From positions 1 through 64,000 of the forward strand of contig NZ_MDJD01000049.1 in the NCBI RefSeq assembly GCF_001747085.1: a stretch of 64,000 nt of DNA. The letters run 5' to 3'. Below the pieces are notes generated by a model that had not been told where the DNA came from, did not search any database, and worked only from the letters and a program-made list of their open reading frames with translations. The number at the start of each line of letters is the position of its first letter. Position 1 is the first letter of the stretch. A program made the translations under genes and the position numbers. Positions 9,241-18,122 of the stretch are shown in pieces. This stretch comes from Flavivirga aquatica (GTDB taxonomy: Bacteria; Bacteroidota; Bacteroidia; Flavobacteriales; Flavobacteriaceae).

Positions 9241-9760
9241 TTTAAACTACTAAAAAAAATACATACATAAAACTAAGAATTTTCTATAAATTAAAATAAT
9301 ATTTACAGTTATAAACAATGTGTATTAATGTATTCATTACTTGTTAATAACTGTTCATTACTTTCTAAAACTAAAATTAGTATATCTCATATATTTTTCC
9401 AATCAAAAACCTGTTTGGTTTTACCAAAAATTTAACTCACTTTTTTTGGCAATCTTATCAGATATAATATTTATAGATATAAACACAAAATTTAAAAAAC
9501 TTATGAGTAATTAATAACTCTATATAGTTATTAACAACTGTGAATATAAAATCAAAAACCACTTAAAATAAAGCTTTTAAAGTAATAAAAATTGTTAATT
9601 ACCTATTAATAGAACGTAAATTAATTGTAATAAAAATAAAAATAAAAAAAGTTATACCACTTATTAACACACTATAATAACCACCATTTATTTTTTTAAA
9701 TTTTAAAAAGAAAATATTATTATAATATATAATGTGGATAACTACAAAAAATTGAGTTTT
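9241..9760. other. Very AT-rich gene-free region with DnaA-box-like cluster (candidate oriC)
   Basis: No coding frame is convincing here. The region is almost pure A/T in places (9601-9660). It contains TGTTAATAA at 9342-9350, TTATTAACA at 9528-9536 and 9661-9669, and TGTGGATAA (the complement of the canonical DnaA box TTATCCACA) at 9733-9741. TGTGTATTA at 9319-9327 and TGTTAATTA at 9593 are near-matches. Genes to the left run left for 4.4 kb and genes to the right run right, as expected around an origin. dnaA is not present, so this is inference. Confidence 0.4.
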
Positions 9761-9778
9761 ATGAGAGAATAAAAAGTG

Positions 9779-9786
9779 TAGATTTG
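9779..9786 (+). promoter_or_regulatory. Bacteroidota -7 element and leader hairpin of the 9.86 kb gene
   Basis: TAGATTTG matches TAnnTTTG. A TTG at 9752-9754 could be the -33 element, though the 24-nt spacing is long. The leader then contains a hairpin at 9805-9836 (AAACTAT/GTAGTTT and CTTAT/ATAAG with a TT bulge), about 20 nt before the start codon. Confidence 0.5.
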
Positions 9787-9856
9787 CGATCTTAAATTAT
9801 AAAGAAACTATTTCTTATCTATGAATAAGGTAGTTTATTAAAAAATAGGAATAAAA

Positions 9857-10744
9857 ATGAAAAAAATATTATGTATTTGTTTATTAATACCTGTTTTAGT
9901 TTCTGCACAAGTGCAAACAAAAGGAAAAACTAATAGAAAAACAGTAATAGATAAAGCAAGAATATTAGATAATGAAGAGAATGATTCTCTTTCAAGTTTT
10001 GTGCGTATTTATAAGTATAATGGGATCGATACTTGGATACAATTAGGTGAGGATATAAATATTGAAACTTCAATAGATTTATCAGGTAAATCAATATCTT
10101 TATCTTCAAATGGAGCTATTATTGCAGAAGCTATAGATAATACAGAAAATGTAGTTAACTCAGATCATATACAGGTTTATCGTTATAATGGTGTTAATAC
10201 TTGGATGTTAATAAGTAAAGATGATGGAGGGAAATTAGTAGAAGATTTATCTAAATATTCTGTATCCTTATCCTCTAATGGAAATATTGTTGCTAGAAAA
10301 TTGGATAATAAAGGGAGTACTCTTAAACCTAATGATATACAGGTTTATCGTTATAATGGTATTAATAGCTGGGAACAAATAGGAGAAAATAAGAAAGGAG
10401 AATCTGTAAAAGATTTATCAGGATATTCTGTATCCTTATCTTCCAAAGGAAACGTTATTGTTATTAAACTATCTAATAATGGTGAGAATAAAAATAATTC
10501 AAGTAAAGTACGTGTTTATAACCTTAAAGAGGTTTTTTTATCTAAAACTAATTTAAATAATTTAAAAAGCAATCCAAAACAAATAGGAGATAGCTTTAAT
10601 ATTAAATTAAAAACAGGATTAAAAATAAAAAAAATAAATATTTATAATAGTTTAGGAATACTTGTAAATACTACAGACAAAACAAAAATAGATGCAAGCC
10701 ATTTAAAAAAAGGAATCTATTATTTTGAAATAGAAACTAATTAA
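9857..10744 (+). CDS. Secreted repeat protein with T9SS type A sorting domain
   Basis: A signal peptide (MKKILCICLLIPVLVSAQ) is followed by three repeats of about 55 residues, each with a (R/Q)(I/V)Y(K/R)YNG(I/V)(D/N)(T/S)W segment and an SLSSNG segment. The C-terminus (about 230-295) reads SFNIKLKTG, INIYNSLG and LKKGIYYFEI, the pattern of the Por/T9SS type A sorting domain. It shares its repeat style with the larger protein at 21541, which suggests a beta-propeller-like surface or secreted protein. No enzyme motif is seen. It is flanked by two similar terminator hairpins. Confidence 0.8.
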   Translation: MKKILCICLLIPVLVSAQVQTKGKTNRKTVIDKARILDNEENDSLSSFVRIYKYNGIDTWIQLGEDINIETSIDLSGKSISLSSNGAIIAEAIDNTENVVNSDHIQVYRYNGVNTWMLISKDDGGKLVEDLSKYSVSLSSNGNIVARKLDNKGSTLKPNDIQVYRYNGINSWEQIGENKKGESVKDLSGYSVSLSSKGNVIVIKLSNNGENKNNSSKVRVYNLKEVFLSKTNLNNLKSNPKQIGDSFNIKLKTGLKIKKINIYNSLGILVNTTDKTKIDASHLKKGIYYFEIETN

Positions 10745-10784
10745 AATAAATTAAAAAAGATAACTCTAAAATAAATTAATAAAA

Positions 10785-10815
10785 AGGTTTACATGTATTT
10801 GTAAGCCTTTTTTAT
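10785..10815 (+). terminator. Rho-independent terminator
   Basis: AGGTTTA (10785-10791) pairs with TAAGCCT (10802-10808) around CATGTATTTG, followed by a T-run. It ends the gene at 9857-10744. Confidence 0.7.
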
Positions 10816-10926
10816 TATAACATTTCTTATTTTAATTTATAGAAAAAGAGTTTTTTACAATAATAAACTAAAACATAAAATAGTAGTACTTAACATTAAG
10901 AAAATATAGGTTTAAAAATTAAATCG

Positions 10927-10934
10927 TAGCTTTG
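10927..10934 (+). promoter_or_regulatory. Bacteroidota -7 element for rnr
   Basis: TAGCTTTG matches TAnnTTTG and implies a leader of about 85 nt. The leader includes the 14-bp palindrome AAATAGCGCTATTT near 10966-10979. Confidence 0.5.
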
Positions 10935-11025
10935 TATAAAATAAATAGCAAATCTTCTCTAAAAATAGCGCTATTTAGTAACAAAATTTCCACTATCTTA
11001 GGAAATGAATATGATTAAAAATTAA

Positions 11026-13215
11026 ATGACAAAAAAGAAAAAAAGAAATCCTAAAAAAGGAATTTCTAACCTTACAAATACAATCTTAAGTATATTAAAA
11101 AAAGAAAGAAACCAAGCCTTTAACTACAAGCAAATAGCTGCAAAACTTGGTGTAAATGATGCGAGTAGTAGAAATCAAATAATAAAAACACTAGCTAAAC
11201 TTGCTGGAAAACAAGAAATAGAACAAGTAGAACGTGGTAAATTTAAAGCCATAGTCACAGCCGAATATTATACAGGTATTTTAGATTTATCTGCTAAAGG
11301 ATCGGGTTATATTATATCAGACGAATTTGAAGAAGATGTATTTATAGCATCAAACAATATAAATAAAGCTTTAAATGGCGACGAAGTAGAATTCTATGTT
11401 TACAAAAGACGTAAACGTGGTAAAATGGAAGGCGAAATTACGAATATTATAAAGCGTGAAAAAAATGAATACGTAGGTGTTATTCAAATGCATGAAAAAT
11501 ACGCTTTTGTAATAGCAGATAGTAATAAAATGTATAAAGACATTTTTGTACCAATAAATAAAACATATAAAGCCGAGGACGGAGACAAAGTATTAGTAAA
11601 ACTAGAAGATTGGCCAGAAAAAGCAGATTCTCCATATGGAAAAGTTGTTCAAGTTTTAGGTAAACCAGGAGATCATAACACAGAAATACATGCTATATTA
11701 GCAGAATATGGTTTACCTCATGAATTTCCACACGAAGTAGAAGAGTTTGCAAATCAATTAAATACCTCTATTACAAAAGAAGAAATAGCAAAACGACGAG
11801 ATATGCGTAAAGATTTAACCTTTACTATAGATCCAAAGGATGCTAAAGATTTTGATGATGCATTATCTTTTGAAGTATTAGATACTGGATTATACGAAAT
11901 AGGTATCCATATAGCCGATGTATCTCACTATTTACAAGAAGGTACTGTTCTAGACGACGAAGCTTACGAACGTGCAACCTCAGTCTATTTAGTAGATAGA
12001 GTTGTACCCATGTTGCCAGAAGTATTATCAAACAAAGCCTGTTCATTACGACCACATGAAGAAAAATATACCTTTTCTGCAGTATTTCAAATGAATGATA
12101 AATGTGAAATAAAAAACGAATGGTTTGGACGTACAGTAACCTATAGTGATGCTCGTTATGCTTACGAAGAAGCACAAGCCATTATAGAATCTAAAATAAA
12201 CGAAATACCTAAAGAAGTATCACTCACAGGAAAAGCTTATAAAACCGATCAAAAATTAGCAGATGCCATCTTAAAAATGGATGAATTAGCTAAAATTATG
12301 AGAAGTAAACGTATGCAATCTGGCGCTATATCTTTCGATAAAGTAGAAGTAAAATTCAATTTAGATGAAGAAGCAAACCCAGTAGGTGTATTTTTTAAAA
12401 CCAGTAAAGATGCCAATAAACTTATAGAAGAGTTTATGTTACTAGCAAACCGAAAAGTATCAGAATTTATTGGAAAAAAAGAGCCTAAAAAAACCTTTGT
12501 ATATCGTACACACGATGAGCCAGACGATAGTAAACTAGCAAATTTACAAGGAATAGTATCTAAATTTGGATACAAACTTAATTTTAAAGACCGTAAAACA
12601 ACATCAGCTTCACTAAATAATTTATTAAAAGAAGTTAATGGAAAGAAAGAACAAAATCTGGTAGATACCTTAGCTATACGTAGCATGAGTAAAGCCGAAT
12701 ATACCACGAATAATATAGGGCATTACGGTTTAGCATTCGATTATTATAGTCATTTTACATCGCCAATACGACGTTATCCAGACGTAATGGCACATAGATT
12801 ATTACAAGAATACCTAGATGGCGGTAAATCTGTAAACGAAGACGCTTACGAAGAAAAATGCCAACACTCCAGTAATATGGAAAATCTAGCAACTAAAGCA
12901 GAACGCGATTCTATAAAATATATGCAAATTAAATTTATGCAAGATCATAAAGATGAAGAATTTGTAGGTGTCATATCAGGAGTAACAGACTGGGGAATTT
13001 ATGTCGAAATAATTTCTAATAAATGTGAAGGTATGGTTAGCGTTCGCGATATGAAAGACGACCATTACGTATTCGATCAAGATGTTTATGCACTTGTAGG
13101 AAGAGAATCTAAAATAATGTATCAACTAGGAGACGAAGTTGTTGTAAAAGTTAAAAATACAGATTTAGTTAAAAAACACTTAGACTTTAACTTAATAGGA
13201 AAAGTAGAAAATTAA
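11026..13215 (+). CDS. rnr: Ribonuclease R
   Basis: RNase R is a processive 3'-5' exoribonuclease able to unwind structured RNA. The order is a basic N-terminal winged-helix region (about 1-75), cold-shock/OB domains (about 80-215), the RNB catalytic domain (about 255-580) and a C-terminal S1 domain (about 645-725, FVGVISGVTDWGIYVEI). The Asp cluster of the active site is visible as DPKDAKDFDDAL near residue 268. The length of 729 is typical. It has its own promoter and a strong terminator. Confidence 0.95.
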   Translation: MTKKKKRNPKKGISNLTNTILSILKKERNQAFNYKQIAAKLGVNDASSRNQIIKTLAKLAGKQEIEQVERGKFKAIVTAEYYTGILDLSAKGSGYIISDEFEEDVFIASNNINKALNGDEVEFYVYKRRKRGKMEGEITNIIKREKNEYVGVIQMHEKYAFVIADSNKMYKDIFVPINKTYKAEDGDKVLVKLEDWPEKADSPYGKVVQVLGKPGDHNTEIHAILAEYGLPHEFPHEVEEFANQLNTSITKEEIAKRRDMRKDLTFTIDPKDAKDFDDALSFEVLDTGLYEIGIHIADVSHYLQEGTVLDDEAYERATSVYLVDRVVPMLPEVLSNKACSLRPHEEKYTFSAVFQMNDKCEIKNEWFGRTVTYSDARYAYEEAQAIIESKINEIPKEVSLTGKAYKTDQKLADAILKMDELAKIMRSKRMQSGAISFDKVEVKFNLDEEANPVGVFFKTSKDANKLIEEFMLLANRKVSEFIGKKEPKKTFVYRTHDEPDDSKLANLQGIVSKFGYKLNFKDRKTTSASLNNLLKEVNGKKEQNLVDTLAIRSMSKAEYTTNNIGHYGLAFDYYSHFTSPIRRYPDVMAHRLLQEYLDGGKSVNEDAYEEKCQHSSNMENLATKAERDSIKYMQIKFMQDHKDEEFVGVISGVTDWGIYVEIISNKCEGMVSVRDMKDDHYVFDQDVYALVGRESKIMYQLGDEVVVKVKNTDLVKKHLDFNLIGKVEN

Positions 13216-13229
13216 TTAAAGAAACTAAG

Positions 13230-13265
13230 AATACACAAATAACTTATAAAAAGTATTTGTGTATT
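13230..13265 (+). terminator. Terminator after rnr
   Basis: A perfect 12-bp stem (AATACACAAATA 13230-13241 with 13254-13265) and a 12-nt loop lie 15 bp after the rnr stop. Confidence 0.65.
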
Positions 13266-13295
13266 TGTAGTAAATAAAAATGTTTAATTATTTAT

Positions 13296-13452
13296 AGCGT
13301 TACCACAAGGGTCGGGCTTTCACTACTCAATCTTTTTAAACATTATTCATAAGCAGGTACAACTGTAGTAATCTGCTTAATTCTAGTTACAATTAAACTA
13401 AATAACCTCAATTTAAAAAGGATTTCAAACATGCCGTTTCAATCCCTAACGC
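13296..13452. repeat. 157-bp element with inverted ends and a GC-richer head
   Basis: The segment starts AGCGTTACCACAAGGGTCGG and ends in CAATCCCTAACGC, so GCGTTA and TAACGC form inverted ends. Inside is a small hairpin (AAGCAG/CTGCTT, about 13351-13379). Its head is clearly more GC-rich than its surroundings. It has the feel of a dispersed intergenic repeat or recombination-site-like element, but only one copy lies in this window. Another GCGTTA follows at 13496-13501. Confidence 0.45.
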
Positions 13453-13578
13453 AAAGTATAGATATGTTAAAAATTAGAATTAATTATTGAAATTAGCGTT
13501 AAAAAACAATTTTGTAACATATATTGACAATGGAATAATTATTGATAATTTACGTTTTAAATCAAAAAATATAAATAT

Positions 13579-14253
13579 ATGAAACGCTTAATCACCGCCT
13601 TAGTAATTCTTATAACAACCACAATTATAGCTCAAAATAAAGTAGAAAAAACAATAGGAGAATTTACCGAGCTAAAAGTATACGATTTAATAGAAGTAGA
13701 ACTAATAAAATCGGACTCAGATAAAATTATTATTTCAGGAGAAAATAAAGAAGACGTATTGGTAAATAATAAAAATGGAATTTTAAAAATAAAAATGAAG
13801 CTTGAAGAAGCTTTCGATGGTAACAAAACAAAAATAATACTATACTATACCAATATTGATATTATAGATGCCAATGAAGGCGCTAAAATATATTCCGAAG
13901 ACGAGATTAAACAATTTGAGATAGATTTAAACGCACAAGAAGGCAGTAAAATAAAAGTAAAACTAAACGTAACCCATACCAATATAAGATCTGTTACAGG
14001 CTCTAATATACAAACATCAGGAATCTCTAAAAACCAAAATATATCCATTTATACAGGAGGTGTATACAAAGGAAAAGAACTTAAAACAACATTTACAGAT
14101 GTTTCCATACGAGCAGCAGGAGAAGCACATGTAAATGCTAAAACATTAGTAAAAGCAAAAGTTAGAGCAGGAGGAAATGTTTATATTTACGGTAATCCAG
14201 AAAAAGTAGAAGAAAGCAAAATATTTGGAGGTAGAATTAAAAAAATGAACTAA
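13579..14253 (+). CDS. Head GIN domain protein (DUF2807)
   Basis: This exported 224-residue protein has a signal peptide (1-18, ending IIAQ) and one DUF2807/GIN beta-helical domain. FTELKVYDLIEVELIKSDSD at the start and the later ladder of short strands (GSNIQTSG, VSIRAAGEAHVNAKTLVKAKVRAGGNVYIYGNP) are typical of the family. Its function is unknown; members are envelope-associated in Bacteroidota. It is monocistronic with a good terminator. Confidence 0.87.
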   Translation: MKRLITALVILITTTIIAQNKVEKTIGEFTELKVYDLIEVELIKSDSDKIIISGENKEDVLVNNKNGILKIKMKLEEAFDGNKTKIILYYTNIDIIDANEGAKIYSEDEIKQFEIDLNAQEGSKIKVKLNVTHTNIRSVTGSNIQTSGISKNQNISIYTGGVYKGKELKTTFTDVSIRAAGEAHVNAKTLVKAKVRAGGNVYIYGNPEKVEESKIFGGRIKKMN

Positions 14254-14280
14254 TATTTTTATTAAAAATATAAATTATAA

Positions 14281-14306
14281 AAAACCATCACTTAAGATGG
14301 TTTTTT
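14281..14306 (+). terminator. Rho-independent terminator
   Basis: AAAACCATC (14281-14289) pairs with GATGGTTTT (14296-14304) around ACTTAA, followed by a T-run. Confidence 0.8.
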
Positions 14307-14369
14307 CTTTTTATAATAGTTTAATGCTTTTAAAATATTTCTTTACTTTGTGTAAAGCTTCACACACAC

Positions 14370-15047
14370 ATGTTCGATGATATTTTAACAGCTATCCCTT
14401 TCGGAATTATATTGGCCTTTACAATAGGTCCTGTTTTTTTTGTGCTATTAGAAACCAGTGCTACCAAAGGGTTTAGAAGTGCTTTAATATTTGATTTTGG
14501 AGTTATTTTTGCAGATATTATATTTATAATTATAGCCTTTTACAGTACCAATAACTTAAGAGGAAAAATAGGGAATGATCCAAGTTTTTTAATTTTTGGA
14601 GGTGTTTTATTAATTGTTTACGGTATTATTTCCTTTATAAAAACCTCAAAATCATTTAGAGCAATAGTAAAAGAATATTATAAAGTAGACATTCAAAAAG
14701 ATTACGGAAAGCTATTTGTAAAGGGTTTTTTACTTAATTTTATAAACATAGGTGTTCTATTAGGATGGTTAGCTTCTATTGTATTAGGAGATACATTAAC
14801 AACTTCAGAAAACGGAGATATTATTTTTGTAATAACTATGCTTACATCTTATTTTGTAACAGACTTATTTAAAATACTAGTAGCAAAAAGACTTAAAGCT
14901 AAATTAACACCAAGGCTTATTTTTAAAACAAAAAAAGTTATAGCGCTAGTTATTTTAGGTTTTGGAATTTTATTACTTATTCAAGGATTGTTTCCAGAAG
15001 CCTACGAAAAAAACAAAGAGAAGCTAGAACAAAAAATAAAGAAATAA
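14370..15047 (+). CDS. LysE-family translocator
   Basis: This is a six-helix inner-membrane exporter of the LysE/RhtB superfamily, which pumps amino acids or related metabolites. The hallmark N-terminus (IPFGIILAFTIGPVFFVLLE) is present, with a P-V-F after the glycine of helix 1. Further hydrophobic helices lie near 38-58, 75-90, 115-140, 150-170 and 190-210, and the C-terminal tail is Lys-rich. The length of 225 is normal. The substrate cannot be inferred. A degraded IS zone begins right after it. Confidence 0.88.
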   Translation: MFDDILTAIPFGIILAFTIGPVFFVLLETSATKGFRSALIFDFGVIFADIIFIIIAFYSTNNLRGKIGNDPSFLIFGGVLLIVYGIISFIKTSKSFRAIVKEYYKVDIQKDYGKLFVKGFLLNFINIGVLLGWLASIVLGDTLTTSENGDIIFVITMLTSYFVTDLFKILVAKRLKAKLTPRLIFKTKKVIALVILGFGILLLIQGLFPEAYEKNKEKLEQKIKK

Positions 15048-15130
15048 AAAGCTTTACAGAATAAATAGATAGTTTTTTTATAAAAAAAAGTAAACTCTAA
15101 TTAAGTAAGGTAAAGATTTTTCTTAATTTT

Positions 15131-15255
15131 TAAAAAGGCGTATTAAGAAAATACCCTTGTTCAAAACAAATTAGATATAAAAAATTCAAGATTTGGTAGG
15201 CTCAGGTCTTGAATTTTCTTTTTTTTGGTTATTCTTTTCTTCGAGAGTTCATTTT
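15131..15255. repeat. IS-derived segment, copy 1 (partner at about 23180-23302)
   Basis: About 120 bp from AAGGCGTATT to the GAGTTC/GAGCTC stretch is clearly similar to 23180-23302. Both copies contain an 11-bp stem (15181-15191 with 15207-15217 here) around a TTTGGTAGGCTCAGG-type loop. Read on the minus strand, the second copy is tied to a transposase fragment, so this is an IS-end relic. The following 15256-15530 bp also look like decayed minus-strand coding sequence, too broken to name. Confidence 0.6.
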
Positions 15256-15535
15256 AGTACCGACAAGACATAGTAATTCTTGTTTTTTGGATTCGTCTAA
15301 ATTTAGGCTGCTATTTCTGCTTACCTATTTCCTTTGCATTAACAGTTTGGATACCAAAAAAATATGCATAGTTTTTTCAGTAGCTTTTGGTTTAGCCTTA
15401 ATTTTTATGAGATGATAATATTCTTTTTATTTACCAAAACTACCTTATAAACGAGTAGCTATTTCTTTACTAATCATGGCTTTTAATAGTTTCTCTTCTT
15501 TATTTTTTAATTCTGACATCAGCTAATTGTTTAAA

Positions 15536-15684
15536 TGTACCCTTATTAAAAATTAACTAAATTTAGACTCTAATGAAGAAATCAAAATTTATTAATAGTT
15601 AAATCATTAAGGCTTTAAAAGAAAATGAAGCTGGTTGTTCGGTTGAAGAGATTACGAAGGGAGTTACTTTTTAGTAAGGGTACA
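15536..15684. mobile_element. 149-bp MITE-like internally deleted IS
   Basis: Terminal inverted repeats of 23 bp with 21 matches lie at 15536-15558 (TGTACCCTTATTAAAA...) and 15662-15684 (ending TTTAGTAAGGGTACA). Inside, from ATG 15573, is the start of an IS3-type orfA: MKKSKFINS, a stop, then IIKALKENEAG. The element therefore looks like an IS3-family copy reduced to its ends plus the first codons of orfA. No target-site duplication is evident. Confidence 0.6.
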
Positions 15685-15688
15685 TAGG

Positions 15689-15870
15689 GAGATTTAATAG
15701 AGGATGTCTTAAATGTTTATCTCTTATATAGTTTGAAACAATTTCAAGTAATTTTAGACAAAATTATAACGGATTATAATGATAATAATCCACATGAATC
15801 CATAAGAGTACAAAGCCCTAAGGAATTTTGGAAAAGAAAAAATATTATTGTTGTTTTAAAACAACAATAA
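15689..15870 (+). pseudogene. IS3-type transposase (OrfB) C-terminal fragment
   Basis: One frame ends at TAA 15868-15870 and reads LDKIITDYNDNNPHESIRVQ and SPKEFWKRKN, the end of an integrase-core (rve) transposase. No start and no catalytic part remain. It lies outside the right inverted repeat of the adjacent MITE-like element, so it derives from another insertion. Confidence 0.65.
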
Positions 15871-15992
15871 TAACAATAAAAATTATAAGTTTAAATTTGT
15901 GACACATTTTGCCTAAAATCATAAACTCATCTATTGTTTACATTAAAGGAATTATGTTTTAATCTCCAGAAGTAAACTATAAAATAACTACT

Positions 15993-17729
15993 ATGACCTT
16001 TTCAAAAGATAATATTCGGCATTATTTAAAGAATATATTAATTTTTTATCTATGTATATTTTATTCGTTAATTGTTTATTCTCAAATAGATGAACAATAT
16101 CGTAATAAAGAAATGAGTAAATTACTTGACCACGCCATAAATGACACATCACTAATTGCATATAAAAACTATTTGGAAGCTCTAAATATTTCAAAAAAGA
16201 CAGGTGCAAAAGAGTTTGAACTTTTGTCTTATCGAAAATTAATGAATTATTATGGGTACAAAAAGAATCTAGACAGTATGTTAAATTATGCTTATAAGTT
16301 TGAAAATGAAAATTACCAAGGTCAAAATATAAAATTAGTTCATAACTTCTTTTTTCAAAAAGGATATAATTTAGTATATAATTTTGAAATGATTGAGGAA
16401 TCATCGGAAGCATATGAAAAGGCTTATAAATATATTGAAAAAGAGGATATAAATACAACCATAAAAACGATTACAGGCTTAGCGTATAACTATATTACAA
16501 AACGCCAATATGATAAAGCGATCGAAACATTAAGTTTCATACAAAAAGATTCAATAAGTGATGTAGAGCATAAGTTTTATTTTTTAACAACTTTGGCATC
16601 AGCATATCAATGCAAAGAAATCCCAGAAAAAAGTTATCCCATTAATCTGGAGCTTCTTGAATTAACTAAAAAACAAAGAGATTCTTCTAATATATATTTT
16701 GTAAAGACCAATATTGTGTTTGATTATTTTTTAAAAGGAGAATTTCAAAAAGCAATAGATTCCGGTACTGAAATTACAGCTTCATTAAAGAAATTTAGTC
16801 CTGATATGCTTTATACTAACTTCTATAATTTATCAAGAGCTTATGATGCTATAGGAGACACAAATAAAGCCATTTATTACATGAATAAATCTATTACTTC
16901 TCAGAGCAGTGATAAAATAGGAAGTCATAATATAATAGAGGGCTTAGATTTTTTAATTACATTCTATGAAAAAAAAAAAAATTATAAAAAAGCCTTTATT
17001 AACTTTCGGAAAAGAAGTAGGATCATTGATAGCATTAGGGCAAAAGAGCAAAAGATTTTCGTAGATTATTATGACACAAAAACTAAAATAATTGATCAAG
17101 TAAAAGAAAAGGAGAAAATACAAGCACAACAAAAAGTATTAATCCTAGAAAATAATAAACAAAGACAATATATTGTATTTCTGGCTATATGTGGTATATG
17201 TGTAATTTTTATTTTTACCTCTTTATGGATTTATTATAAATACTTCAAATCAAAGAAAAAAATAGTGGCTTTACAAAATAATGAGCGTGAGATTCTTAAA
17301 AATCATATAGATATAAGAGAAAATGAACTTTCAGTTTTAGTTGTAAGTAAAGCCAAAGCAATATCCAAATTAGCTAAAATTAAAGATGAATTATCAAAAG
17401 CTATCAAAGAAAATAGTCTAGACAAGTTTGATGGAATAGAAAAAAAACTATCTTCTTTCCTTTTAAATTTTGGAAACGATCCTTTGATTTCTGAGCGATT
17501 AGAATCTCAATATCCTGGTATGATATTAGGCTTGAAAAAACTTCATCCAGAATTATCAGATAATGATATTAAGCATTGTATTTTGGTCAAACTGAATTTG
17601 TCTTTAAAAGAGTCTGCTCAATTATTACATGTTGGAATAGGCGCAGTAAAAATGGGAAGGAATAGAGCAAAAACAAAAATGAATATTCCAAATGAAACTT
17701 CATTAAAAAACTATTTAGATCAAATATAA
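15993..17729 (+). CDS. TPR membrane protein with C-terminal LuxR-like HTH
   Basis: A signal/anchor (about 14-31, ending IVYSQ) leads into a long extracytoplasmic region of tetratricopeptide-like helices (about 35-350). A single membrane helix follows (about 391-413), then a cytoplasmic coiled coil and a C-terminal helix-turn-helix (about 520-570; LSDNDIKHCILVKLNLSLKESAQLL and VKMGRNRAK). This architecture is common in Bacteroidota and suggests a one-component membrane regulator. Signal and targets are unknown. It is complete although IS debris lies on both sides. A nearby target may be one of the T9SS cargo genes, but nothing in the sequence proves it. Confidence 0.85.
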   Translation: MTFSKDNIRHYLKNILIFYLCIFYSLIVYSQIDEQYRNKEMSKLLDHAINDTSLIAYKNYLEALNISKKTGAKEFELLSYRKLMNYYGYKKNLDSMLNYAYKFENENYQGQNIKLVHNFFFQKGYNLVYNFEMIEESSEAYEKAYKYIEKEDINTTIKTITGLAYNYITKRQYDKAIETLSFIQKDSISDVEHKFYFLTTLASAYQCKEIPEKSYPINLELLELTKKQRDSSNIYFVKTNIVFDYFLKGEFQKAIDSGTEITASLKKFSPDMLYTNFYNLSRAYDAIGDTNKAIYYMNKSITSQSSDKIGSHNIIEGLDFLITFYEKKKNYKKAFINFRKRSRIIDSIRAKEQKIFVDYYDTKTKIIDQVKEKEKIQAQQKVLILENNKQRQYIVFLAICGICVIFIFTSLWIYYKYFKSKKKIVALQNNEREILKNHIDIRENELSVLVVSKAKAISKLAKIKDELSKAIKENSLDKFDGIEKKLSSFLLNFGNDPLISERLESQYPGMILGLKKLHPELSDNDIKHCILVKLNLSLKESAQLLHVGIGAVKMGRNRAKTKMNIPNETSLKNYLDQI

Positions 17730-18122
17730 GTTATGCTTGCCAATTTTTTAAGAATTATTACTGTTTACTTGAAATCTTGTCATCTCCCATAGTGTTCATA
17801 AAGAGATGACTATTCAGGATTTTACTATTTCGAGGTAAAAATAGGTTTATTTACGTATCAAACGTCGGAAATGACTCAATAAAACTAGTAAGGAAGTAGA
17901 ACAAGGGTCTCAAATAGTAGTTGATTTTTATGCTTTTTCCTGAGAATATTAACAGATATTTATCGATTAATGAGACATCGCTTTCCAAAGGAGATCTCTA
18001 CATGATTATAACCAATAAAAAGTAAAAGGCAAGAAGGATCCCGTTATGGAATACTCTATATGTTGTAAAGTAAATCCGATGAGGCCTTGAATAATTGATC
18101 TCTTCACAGGTTTAAGTACTGG
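17730..18122. other. Degraded intergenic DNA
   Basis: No intact frame is visible. An 8-bp inverted repeat (GTCATCTC...GAGATGAC, near 17779-17810) lies downstream of the TPR/HTH gene and may act as a weak terminator. The rest is stop-rich and borders IS fragments. Confidence 0.4.

Noticed and set aside
11843-12175. Minus-strand frame within rnr
   Set aside because: Antisense to the RNB domain of RNase R; no start context or homology.
15209-15415. Plus-strand 68-codon frame in the IS-derived zone
   Set aside because: It runs across a repeat segment related to 23180-23302 and its translation matches nothing; it is an accidental frame in decayed DNA.
15991-16458. Minus-strand 155-codon frame
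   Set aside because: It lies fully inside the opposite strand of the TPR/HTH gene and has the Tyr/Phe/Leu bias of an antisense frame.
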